Below are positions 1-4,569 of a stretch of DNA of 5,055 nt, in pieces. Made by a program: the position numbers and the translations under genes. The stretch comes from an uncultured Eubacteriales bacterium (GTDB taxonomy: Bacteria > Bacillota > Clostridia > Christensenellales > CAG-314), in assembly GCA_948938605.1 (NCBI GenBank), contig CARAIG010000059.1:1-5055 (forward strand), written 5' to 3'. The stretch's first letter is position 1, and each line of letters begins with the position of its first letter. The notes under the pieces were generated by a model, which was not told the origin of the DNA, did no database searches, and saw nothing but the letters and a program-made list of their open reading frames with translations.

Positions 1-183
1 ACTAGGCCTTATCTTGAACCTTTTATTTGCTTTTTCTTGCAATGTTTTGAAGTATGGTCTTTCTTTTACGAAGTTAATTCTTTCTTGCGCTGAACCTGCT
101 TGTATAAGCCAATTGTGTATTTTTAATTCTTTTTCAACGAATTTATTAAATTCTTTTACGGTATATCTATCTAAACATTTCAT
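1..183 (-). CDS. Partial hypothetical protein downstream of the XRE regulator (C-terminus off the left edge)
   Basis: On the minus strand an ATG at 183 opens a frame with no stop for 61 codons to the window edge, beginning MKCLDRYTVKEFNKFVEKEL and rich in Lys, Glu and Phe. An AAAAAGGA ribosome binding site sits about 8 nt before the ATG and overlaps the end of the regulator gene, 16 nt upstream, so the two are almost certainly one operon. I do not recognise the family. The visible part is charged and probably alpha-helical, with no signal peptide or membrane segment. Being co-transcribed with a phage-type repressor suggests a role in maintenance or lysogeny of the element, but nothing in these 61 residues shows a catalytic motif. 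Reality of the gene is fairly sure; function is unknown. Confidence 0.7.
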   Translation of the reverse strand, partial: MKCLDRYTVKEFNKFVEKELKIHNWLIQAGSAQERINFVKERPYFKTLQEKANKRFKIRPS

Positions 184-199
184 TTGTAGTCTGTCCTTT

Positions 200-523
200 T
201 TAATAGACTAATGCTTTTGCAAAACCTAAAAGTTGGTTTTTGTCTTGGAAGGTCATTTGATTATAGAGCGCAAGTAACTCTTGTTGATCATGCGAGAGTT
301 CCTTTTTTATTTCTACAATGCCGACATCGTTACTACGACCAAGCAAGTAATCAGTACTTACTTCAAAGTAATCGGCCAGTTTTATAACTTTGTCTGCTGT
401 TGGTAGACTTCCACGTTCAAACCAATTGCAAATAGTTTGCAATGGTATATTTGTTTTTAATGCAATTTGCGACTTTGTTGTATTTGTTTCATTTAAAAGT
501 TCTTGGAGTCTAATTATAAACAT
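200..523 (-). CDS. XRE/Cro-CI family HTH transcriptional regulator
   Basis: A 107-aa DNA-binding protein. Residues about 3-62 form an HTH_3 (XRE) domain: IRLQELLNE (helix 1), TTKSQIALKTNI (helix 2), PLQTICNWFERG (recognition helix), then TADKVIKLADYFEVSTDYLLG, the typical end of this fold. The C-terminal 35 residues (LSHDQQELLALYNQMTFQDKNQLLGFAKAL) match the short helical dimerisation tail common in Bacillota regulators; there is no LexA-type peptidase domain. I start it at the ATG at 523 because AAGAAGG lies 8 nt upstream; a GTG at 532 in the same frame overlaps that ribosome binding site and is unlikely. It is divergent from the long rightward operon and is the obvious candidate to repress it and itself through the half-sites at 569-610. 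Not subject to SOS self-cleavage, judging from the absent peptidase domain. Confidence 0.93.
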   Translation of the reverse strand: MFIIRLQELLNETNTTKSQIALKTNIPLQTICNWFERGSLPTADKVIKLADYFEVSTDYLLGRSNDVGIVEIKKELSHDQQELLALYNQMTFQDKNQLLGFAKALVY

Positions 524-546
524 AAGTGTCACCTTCTTAAAAAAAA

Positions 547-552
547 ATTATA
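547..552 (-). promoter_or_regulatory. Leftward promoter (-10) of the XRE operon
   Basis: On the minus strand the sequence reads TGGTATATAAT, giving a perfect TATAAT -10 (547-552), or a TATATA with an upstream TG as an extended -10. The start site would be near 540, leaving a leader of about 17 nt that holds the AAGAAGG site. No good -35 is present at 17 nt; the best match, TTGTCA (575-580), is too far away. The promoter therefore looks weak or extended-10 type. Confidence 0.5.
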
Positions 553-568
553 TACCAATATTCAATTT

Positions 569-610
569 AGTAGTTGACAAGTCATCTTTTGAGTAGTATA
601 GTATTACTAC
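569..610. promoter_or_regulatory. Candidate operator cluster for the XRE repressor
   Basis: AGTAGT occurs at 569-574 and again at 592-597, 23 nt apart (about two helical turns). GTAGTA (593-598) and TACTAC (605-610) form a perfect 6-bp inverted repeat with a 6-nt centre. The first half-site touches the -35 box and the inverted repeat covers the -10 box of the rightward promoter, so a bound dimer would block it. That the XRE protein is the binder is inferred from position. Confidence 0.5.
574..602 (+). promoter_or_regulatory. Rightward promoter of the main operon
   Basis: TTGACA at 574-579, a 17-nt spacer, and TATAGT at 597-602 form a near-consensus sigma-A promoter pointing right. The expected start is near 609, giving a leader of about 113 nt before the first gene at 723. 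It is back to back with the leftward promoter, with start sites about 70 nt apart, as in a repressor/early-operon switch. Confidence 0.8.
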
Positions 611-614
611 ATTG

Positions 615-629
615 ATGAGTAAAACTCAT
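615..629. promoter_or_regulatory. Inverted repeat ATGAGT-aaa-ACTCAT in the early leader
   Basis: Perfect 6-bp arms around a 3-nt centre, starting about 6 nt after the predicted transcription start. It could be a second operator or a small RNA hairpin. The ATG in its left arm also opens a 12-codon frame (615-653, MSKTHLMIATLQ, stop TAA) with no ribosome binding site. Only near-leaderless translation could use it, so I do not call it a gene. Confidence 0.35.
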
Positions 630-635
630 TTGATG

Positions 636-720
636 ATTGCGACACTGCAATAAAAAATACTAAGACTTGCTTGCGTTGAGTGATCCGGCGCAAGTTCCCG
701 TAAAGGGACGAGGTAACCCT
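636..720 (+). promoter_or_regulatory. Structured 5' leader with mutually exclusive hairpins before the first gene
   Basis: Three small stems are visible. ATTGC (636-640) pairs with GCAAT (647-651). CTTGCG (670-675) pairs with CGCAAG (689-694), with an alternative ACTTGC (665-670)/GCAAGT (690-695). TCCC (696-699) pairs with GGGA (705-708). AGGG (704-707) could instead pair with CCCT (717-720), which would enclose the GAGG ribosome binding site at 710-713. The last two stems share bases and exclude each other, so the leader could switch the ribosome site between open and closed. It matches no riboswitch class that I recognise. Confidence 0.35.
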
Positions 721-722
721 GT

Positions 723-1220
723 ATGAAATCAAAATGGTATATCTATTTTGGTCGCCGGTTTAGTATGTTTGCAGATCCTAATTCCGATGAACCTTCGGTG
801 CCTTTTAAATATGCTGTTTTTACGGCAGATCCTCTGCATGTCTATGGTGAAATATATTATTGCACATTTGAGCGTATCTATCGTCTAAGTTTTAGATTGG
901 CGACTTCCGAAGATGATTTGTCTTTGCTTGAAGAATATGTTTGTAAGTATCCAATAGGGGCTAATTGTTCGGATATGTTTAAGGGTGAATTCTTAGAAGA
1001 CCTTCAAAAAAACGATGTTTTAGACCATATACAATACATCGCACACGTACCTTGTATTTGCGCTGATTGCAATCAAAAATGTATTTGTACTTCGTGTATT
1101 TACCGTTTGGTTTGTCACCATTGTATTGATTGTGTCGAATCGTATTCTAATGGCATTCCGCGTAATCCGTTTGCAAAGTGTGATTGCTATGTTGCAATTC
1201 TGGACTTAGATAATTTATAG
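723..1220 (+). CDS. Cysteine-rich hypothetical protein, probable zinc binder
   Basis: 165 aa, starting at an ATG with GAGG 9 nt upstream. Residues 1-110 are a mixed fold with many aromatic residues and no recognised motif. Residues 111-137 are a dense cysteine cluster in the pattern C-x-C-x2-C-x3-C-x-C-x2-C-x5-C-x2-C-x2-C, followed by C153-x-C155; the protein has 14 Cys in all, plus His132-His133. The spacing suggests one or two bound metal ions, most likely zinc, and there is no signal peptide, so it should be cytoplasmic. It is the first gene of the rightward operon, under the repressor-controlled promoter, where phages and conjugative elements often put early regulators or takeover proteins. 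It looks more AT-rich than the gene that follows, which suggests a separate origin. Function unknown. Confidence 0.75.
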   Translation: MKSKWYIYFGRRFSMFADPNSDEPSVPFKYAVFTADPLHVYGEIYYCTFERIYRLSFRLATSEDDLSLLEEYVCKYPIGANCSDMFKGEFLEDLQKNDVLDHIQYIAHVPCICADCNQKCICTSCIYRLVCHHCIDCVESYSNGIPRNPFAKCDCYVAILDLDNL

Positions 1221-1229
1221 TTCGTCTTC

Positions 1230-1312
1230 GTTCGTTGGGTATACAGCGAACACAATTGCTCGGGCGTTGAGCATATCGGTAGGGTTATATTGCGGAGGAA
1301 CGCCCCTTCCGC
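1230..1312 (+). ncRNA. Structured intergenic RNA with a candidate kissing-loop pair
   Basis: The 112-nt gap before the next gene folds into three consecutive hairpins. H1: 1230-1237 with 1244-1251, 8 bp including one G-U pair, loop GGTATA. H2: TGCTC 1257-1261 with GAGCA 1269-1273, loop GGGCGTT (1262-1268). H3: GCGGAGG 1292-1298 with CTTCCGC 1306-1312, one G-U pair, loop AACGCCC (1299-1305). The H2 and H3 loops are exact reverse complements over all 7 nt, so they could form a kissing interaction. The ribosome site AAAGGAT (1321-1327) lies 8 nt after H3. The structure is read from the sequence; a regulatory or packaging role is inference. Confidence 0.4.
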
Positions 1313-1332
1313 ACTCGTTAAAAGGATCCGTT

Positions 1333-2238
1333 ATGATTATCGATAAAATAAGCAGTCCGACGTTGGCGCAACAGTTTGTGCAGATTATTAACGAGGACTT
1401 GTTAAAAATTAAACAACCGCATTTCGATATTGCTTGGCGGCTGCGTGAAGCAAAGGATCGAGATTATGCGAGTGAACTCGGTTACAAGGATATTTACGAA
1501 TTGTCCGAGTCGGAGTTCGGGTTTAAAAAATCGTCAACGGCTGCATATATAGCCATTGCTAACGAATTTATGCGCATGTCGGATATGGACGTGCAAACAG
1601 AATATAAGTCGTTTAGTTACTCGCAGTTGGTTGAAATGCTGTCTTTGGACTACTATGACCGTCGGCAAATTAAACCGGATATGACAGTCAAGCAGATCCG
1701 TAAGTACAAACAAGATCACAAGTTTGTTAATTTGGAAAATGGCGATAGGGTACTTTACGGTGAGTTGTCGGATAGACAAAAGCAACAGTACGAAGAATAC
1801 CGGGCAAAGCAAAAGGAAGAATCTAAACTTGTCCAGACGTCTGGACAAAAAAATGTTGAACTCGATACTGAAAATTTGCAGGACTTCGATAAAAACATTA
1901 CGGTTGCTTCGTCCGCCAGCATTACTAAATCGTCGCTTTTGGGTTTTAAAAATAAGGTTGAGCGAGAAAAGTTTTTGACAGAATATAAGTCGTGGGGCGT
2001 TTGGCTGTCGGCTCCGGAACTCGAATTGACTTGCTACAAATACAAATTTGCTAACGGCGCCGAACTTGTAGTGTCGGAAAGTTATTATTACTTCGGTGAT
2101 TGCTACAAGACAGATAAAAAGGTGATGCAGGTGCGTTATCACTTGCAAGATAATGAAAAATGTAATTTTTTCGATATGTCCGGTATTGCAAAAACTTATT
2201 TGCTGGACTATATGACTGCTAAGTCAAAAGAAATATAG
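1333..2238 (+). CDS. DUF3102/ParB-HTH-like DNA-binding protein of mobile elements
   Basis: 301 aa from the ATG at 1333, which has AAAGGAT 5-6 nt upstream; a TTG at 1267 in the same frame lies inside an RNA hairpin and has no ribosome site. Residues about 25-127 (FDIAWRLREAKDRDYASELG, then YKDIYELSESEFGFKKSSTAAYIAIANEF, then FSYSQLVEMLSL and MTVKQIRKYKQ) follow the layout I know from DUF3102-type proteins of Bacillota integrative elements: a helical part with a winged or HTH-like segment, then a ParB-like 'SQLxEML…TVKQIR' helix. Residues about 140-200 are a polar linker. Residues about 212-295 are a second, aromatic-rich domain (LELTCYKYKFANGAELVVSESYY) typical of the same proteins. Family members are tied to replication, partition or regulation of elements, but the exact role is not established. 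A 20-bp palindrome lies in the linker (codons 166-172). Confidence 0.8.
   Translation: MIIDKISSPTLAQQFVQIINEDLLKIKQPHFDIAWRLREAKDRDYASELGYKDIYELSESEFGFKKSSTAAYIAIANEFMRMSDMDVQTEYKSFSYSQLVEMLSLDYYDRRQIKPDMTVKQIRKYKQDHKFVNLENGDRVLYGELSDRQKQQYEEYRAKQKEESKLVQTSGQKNVELDTENLQDFDKNITVASSASITKSSLLGFKNKVEREKFLTEYKSWGVWLSAPELELTCYKYKFANGAELVVSESYYYFGDCYKTDKKVMQVRYHLQDNEKCNFFDMSGIAKTYLLDYMTAKSKEI
1829..1848. repeat. Perfect 20-bp palindrome inside the DUF3102-like gene
   Basis: TTGTCCAGAC followed directly by GTCTGGACAA is identical to its own reverse complement over 20 bp with no central spacer. It encodes LVQTSGQ at residues 166-172, in the polar linker rather than a folded domain, so protein constraint alone is a poor explanation. 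About 0.005 such sites are expected by chance in 5 kb. It could be a dimer-binding operator or parS-like site for the encoded protein, a recombination site, or a hairpin in single-stranded DNA. Confidence 0.85.
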
Positions 2239-2241
2239 ATG

Positions 2242-2300
2242 CTATCGGTTAAAATGACCGTAGTAAATAAATTTAATGTCGCAACCGTAGTGGGTTGGAC
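2242..2300 (+). promoter_or_regulatory. Two bulged hairpins before the 102-aa protein gene
   Basis: First hairpin: CTA-t-CGGT (2242-2249) pairs with ACCGTAG (2257-2263), 7 bp with one bulged T on the 5' side. Second: GTC-g-CAACC (2278-2286) pairs with GGTTGGAC (2293-2300), 8 bp with one bulged G on the 5' side. The second ends 1 nt before the AAGGAG ribosome site (2302-2307). ACCGTAGT occurs at both 2257-2264 and 2284-2291, so the left arm of the first hairpin could pair with either copy. This suggests control of translation; no T-tract makes either a terminator. Confidence 0.4.
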
Positions 2301-2312
2301 GAAGGAGTAACT

Positions 2313-2621
2313 ATGAAACAAGGTATCTATTTACAAGGCGTTGAACAAGTGATCGGACAAGGCAAGGATACTATGACGCTTGTAAAACACGTAATTGCGC
2401 AAGTAAACGAACCCGTTGCAAAGACAGACGGAACATTGTATGTTGACGATCCGGTATTTCGTGTGACTTATTTGCAACCGGACATTCTTCCTGTTTTACC
2501 TGCCGGAACACTCGTTACATTCGAACTTGATACGAAGGTAAAAAAGCGTAACGACGGATCTACTTACGAAAAAATTATACCGGTTGAAATAAAGGCTGCT
2601 AAGCCCGGTAAGTCGGCGTAA
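2313..2621 (+). CDS. Small beta-rich protein, possible single-stranded-DNA-binding (G5P-like) protein
   Basis: 102 aa from the ATG at 2313, with AAGGAG 5 nt upstream. A TTG at 2295 in the same frame overlaps a hairpin and the ribosome site and was rejected. The sequence alternates short hydrophobic strands with turns (GIYLQGVEQVI, TMTLVKHVIAQV, PVFRVTYL, GTLVTFELDTKVKKRNDGSTY, KIIPVEIKAA) and has a basic tail, no Cys, no membrane segment. Length, all-beta character and the 'LPAGTLVTFELDTKVKK…KIIPVEI' ending resemble the 80-110-aa OB-fold ssDNA-binding proteins (gene V type) of filamentous phages and those of some plasmids. That is a resemblance of pattern, not a recognised match. Its place after a DNA-binding protein and before membrane proteins fits a replication-to-assembly role. 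The gene is secure; the function is tentative. Confidence 0.7.
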   Translation: MKQGIYLQGVEQVIGQGKDTMTLVKHVIAQVNEPVAKTDGTLYVDDPVFRVTYLQPDILPVLPAGTLVTFELDTKVKKRNDGSTYEKIIPVEIKAAKPGKSA

Positions 2622-2631
2622 TTGTGCTTAT

Positions 2632-2656
2632 AGCGGACAGCAGCGAACTGTCCGCT
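2632..2656 (+). terminator. Strong 9-bp hairpin between the 102-aa and 57-aa genes (attenuator or processing site)
   Basis: AGCGGACAG (2632-2640) pairs perfectly with CTGTCCGCT (2648-2656) around a 7-nt loop, CAGCGAA. The bases after it, GTTTGCATTT, are only moderately T-rich, so termination would be partial. Because the next gene follows within 21 nt and needs read-through, a leaky terminator or RNA-stability element that lowers downstream expression is the likeliest role. Confidence 0.5.
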
Positions 2657-2676
2657 GTTTGCATTTAGGAGTAATT

Positions 2677-2850
2677 ATGTTTAAGAAAATAATTGAGCCG
2701 GGTATCTTCGGAAGAAGATCGCGCAAAGTGCTTGCAAGGTTTTGTGACGGCTGCGGACAAAAAATAACTTATTCGTCGTCCGGCGAATACGGTAACGATT
2801 TATGCGAAGATTGCTTTAAAAAGCAAAAGGCAAAATCTAACGAGAAGTAA
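2677..2850 (+). CDS. Small zinc-ribbon protein
   Basis: 57 aa from the ATG at 2677, with AGGAG 5 nt upstream; a TTG at 2659 lies before that ribosome site and is not credible. C23-x2-C26 (FCDGCGQ) and C43-x2-C46 (LCEDCFK), separated by 16 residues, form a treble-clef or zinc-ribbon knuckle pair. The ends are strongly basic (RRSRK near residue 13-17 and KKQKAKSNEK at the C-terminus), which fits nucleic-acid contact. No signal peptide or membrane segment is present. Proteins of this size and shape are frequent in phages and conjugative elements, usually without a known role; it might regulate the operon or help load DNA. I cannot assign a family. Confidence 0.8.
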   Translation: MFKKIIEPGIFGRRSRKVLARFCDGCGQKITYSSSGEYGNDLCEDCFKKQKAKSNEK

Positions 2851-2867
2851 CCCTTTTAACTTTTTAT

Positions 2868-2887
2868 CCAACGGCATTTTGTCGTGG
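2868..2887 (+). promoter_or_regulatory. Bulged hairpin before the 65-aa basic protein gene
   Basis: CCA-a-CGGCA (2868-2876) pairs with TGTCGTGG (2880-2887): 8 bp with one G-U pair, a single bulged A on the 5' side and a 3-nt TTT loop. It lies about 13 nt before an AAAAGGAG ribosome site. The shape (lower stem of 3 bp, one 5' bulge, upper stem of 5 bp) repeats that of the two hairpins at 2242-2300. No promoter could be supported in this 64-nt gap. Confidence 0.35.
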
Positions 2888-2914
2888 AAATAAATATAAA
2901 AGGAGTTTGTAACA

Positions 2915-3112
2915 ATGAAGGCAAAAAGAAGTAAGTACACCGCAGCGCAGAAAAAAGCGTATCAGTCGGGTATAGCGTACGCGATCGCAATTGAAGGTAA
3001 GCGTATAGACTTCAAGTCGGCAGATAATAAAGAAAGTTTTAAAGCCGGCTTAGCAAAGGGAAAAGAGAAGGCGAAAAAGTGTTCCGATAGGAAAGGGGGT
3101 AACAAGCAATGA
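2915..3112 (+). CDS. Small highly basic hypothetical protein
   Basis: 65 aa from an ATG preceded by AAAAGGAG at 9 nt. The core 'KYTAAQKKAYQSGIAYAIAIEGKRIDFKSADNKESFKAGL' (residues 7-46) looks like a short helix-turn-helix-like or two-helix domain that I associate with small proteins of phage-like elements, where 'YTxAQKKAYxSGxxYAxxxxGKRIxFKxxxNKxSFxAG' recurs; I cannot name the family. The C-terminal 19 residues are mostly Lys and Arg, as in nucleic-acid-binding or DNA-condensing proteins. Its TGA overlaps the ATG of the next gene (ATGA at 3109-3112), so the two are translationally coupled. Single Cys56; no membrane segment. Confidence 0.78.
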   Translation: MKAKRSKYTAAQKKAYQSGIAYAIAIEGKRIDFKSADNKESFKAGLAKGKEKAKKCSDRKGGNKQ

Positions 3113-4569
3113 GTAGAAGGGGTGACAAAGGGAAGTGGGCGGTTGTAACTATCGCGATACTGCTAATTATTGCAACGCTTGTAACCGGCATTTGTACAAA
3201 TTGGTTTACCGAAAAGAATAAATTTTGTCTATTCGGTCACGACTACGGCGACGACGGCAAGTGTATCCGCTGCGGAACGGATAAACCCGTAGACGAGCAA
3301 CCCGACGAACCGCAAGCGTTTGTATCCGAGTCGTACCGAGTATACGCTTCGGCAAATAGTCTTAATACAAACAATGACAACGTTGCTCTAATGAGCGCAG
3401 AAGATTGGGGGCTTGAAACAGTATCTACTTGGGCGAGTGGAAGTAATTATCAAGAAAACAACACCCAAGACATTGTCGGAATTGAAGAACTGCCATTGAA
3501 CAGTTCGCTGAATGACTATGTTTGTATAACTACATTTGGTATGTTGCGACCCACAAGAAAAATAATAACCATTGATGCTCCTTTCTTTTCTGCTTTATCT
3601 ATTGGGAGCGGCGTGCCCGTTTCAAACCCCGAGCATACAAGTTATCACGTTTGCTATTTTAGAGTGGGCGGAACTGACGGTTGGAAAGAATTTACCGTAA
3701 ATAATGACAATTCCACTTATGCAGATAAAGAAGTAACAGTAAAACTATTAGATCTTAAAGGCAAGGGACAATATAAAGTGTGCCTAGTAAAACACAATGC
3801 GCAAAGCAATGTCATAGAAGAACGCTCTGAAATATTCATTGTGAACTTTAACGTTCAAGAATTACCTCCTGAACCCACAAAAGTTGGTTATACCTTTACA
3901 GGTTGGTACACCGACGAAGCGTGTACCAACAAGTATACCGAGCAGTATATAACTGGCGACATTACTTTGTATGCAGGTTTCCGCGCTCATACGTATAGTA
4001 TCAAGTTCAATGCAAATAGCGGTTCGGGCAATATGTCTAATTTGCCTATGACCTACGACCAAAGCAAAGCAATTACTGCTAATGCTTTTACCAAAGAGCA
4101 TTACGCATTTAAAGGATGGGCGACGGAGCCGAACGGCGCAGTAGTTTACTCCAATAGTCAATCGGTTAAAAACTTGACCGCTACGGATAACGGTGTAGTT
4201 GAGTTGTTTGCAGTATGGGAACGTTCGGAAGTTAAGGTAGACTTTTTGGCAGAGGGAAAGATAACAACTACTTGGGTTGCTATCGGAACAAAAGCAACAT
4301 TGCCCGAAAGTCCGACGAAAGAGGGACATTTATTTGTCGGTTGGTTTTTCGAGGACGGAACGGAATATGTTGACCAAGACTTAACCGAAGATACTACGCT
4401 TACGGCAAAGTTCAGCATAATTCAATGCACTGTAACTTTTATTGTGGACGGTGAAGTGTATGCAATGTACGTTTGTGATTGGGGAACGAAATTATCCGAA
4501 GTTTTGAACGCAAATGATGTTAACGCTGCATTGTTAAAAGTTGAGGGTGAGTATAGCCGAAATTTTTAA
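3109..4569 (+). CDS. Membrane-anchored InlB B-repeat (Flg_new) surface protein, zero-frame product
   Basis: 486 aa, starting at an ATG that overlaps the previous stop, with AGGGGGT upstream. Order of parts: a basic N-terminus (RRGDKGK); a membrane segment at about 10-30 that should leave the rest outside the cell; a C40-x3-H44…C52-x2-C55 motif at residues 39-56; a spacer and an unrecognised domain at about 70-250; then InlB B-type repeats at about 251-292 (GWYTDEACTNKY), 295-371, 376-436 and a fourth beginning at about 440. The stop falls inside the fourth repeat, whose missing last strand and a membrane anchor continue in the -1 frame (see 4566-4727). InlB B-repeats are extracellular ubiquitin-like modules used as stalks or for adhesion, so this is probably an adhesin, receptor-binding or mating-contact protein. 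The middle (about 3430-3860) looks more AT-rich than its flanks. Confidence 0.9.
   Translation: MSRRGDKGKWAVVTIAILLIIATLVTGICTNWFTEKNKFCLFGHDYGDDGKCIRCGTDKPVDEQPDEPQAFVSESYRVYASANSLNTNNDNVALMSAEDWGLETVSTWASGSNYQENNTQDIVGIEELPLNSSLNDYVCITTFGMLRPTRKIITIDAPFFSALSIGSGVPVSNPEHTSYHVCYFRVGGTDGWKEFTVNNDNSTYADKEVTVKLLDLKGKGQYKVCLVKHNAQSNVIEERSEIFIVNFNVQELPPEPTKVGYTFTGWYTDEACTNKYTEQYITGDITLYAGFRAHTYSIKFNANSGSGNMSNLPMTYDQSKAITANAFTKEHYAFKGWATEPNGAVVYSNSQSVKNLTATDNGVVELFAVWERSEVKVDFLAEGKITTTWVAIGTKATLPESPTKEGHLFVGWFFEDGTEYVDQDLTEDTTLTAKFSIIQCTVTFIVDGEVYAMYVCDWGTKLSEVLNANDVNAALLKVEGEYSRNF
3902..3930. repeat. Perfect 10-bp inverted repeat inside the first InlB repeat
   Basis: GTTGGTACAC (3902-3911) and GTGTACCAAC (3921-3930) are exact reverse complements around a 9-nt centre. 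They encode the common repeat sequence GWYTDEACTN, so it may be a by-product of codon choice; a hairpin in mRNA or ssDNA, or a recombination hot spot between repeats, is also possible. Confidence 0.6.
4560..4566 (+). promoter_or_regulatory. Candidate -1 ribosomal frameshift site A AAT TTT
   Basis: In the reading frame of the surface protein the end is CGA AAT TTT TAA, so the heptamer A AAT TTT fits X XXY YYZ and sits directly before the stop. AGGG (4544-4547, within GAGGGTGAG) lies 12 nt upstream like the SD-type stimulator of dnaX. GACGTCG (4578-4584) can pair with CGaACGTC (4613-4620) downstream, a weak 7-bp stem with one bulge. A -1 slip joins the frame that encodes the rest of repeat 4 and a membrane anchor. 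Loss of one T from an original run of six would leave the same sequence. Confidence 0.5.

Noticed and set aside
14..211. Plus-strand open frame of 65 codons
   Set aside because: It has no ribosome site and lies opposite the minus-strand partial gene, whose start, ribosome site and codon pattern are better.
390..596. Plus-strand open frame of 68 codons
   Set aside because: It is antisense to the XRE gene, crosses the divergent promoters and has no ribosome site.
1230..1251. Hairpin H1 as an intrinsic terminator of the cysteine-rich gene
   Set aside because: The stem is followed by CACAATTGC, with no T tract.
1267..1332. TTG start extending the DUF3102-like protein by 22 residues
   Set aside because: It begins inside hairpin H2 without a ribosome site, whereas the ATG at 1333 has AAAGGAT at proper spacing.
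1724..1978. Plus-strand overlapping frame of 84 codons
   Set aside because: It lies wholly inside the DUF3102-like gene in another frame, with no recognisable protein features.
1534..2148. Minus-strand open frame of 204 codons
   Set aside because: It is the antisense shadow of the DUF3102-like gene; the composition is unnatural and no ribosome site or promoter was seen.
2295..2312. TTG start extending the 102-aa protein by 6 residues
   Set aside because: The extension overlaps the AAGGAG site used by the ATG at 2313.
1244..2648. CAGCGAAC shared by 1244-1251 and 2641-2648, and GCGTTGAG shared by the two leaders
   Set aside because: Well over a hundred repeated 8-mer pairs are expected by chance in 5 kb.
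3862..4418. Minus-strand open frames of 155 and 86 codons
   Set aside because: Both are opposite the InlB-repeat coding region, whose repeats are convincing in the plus frame.
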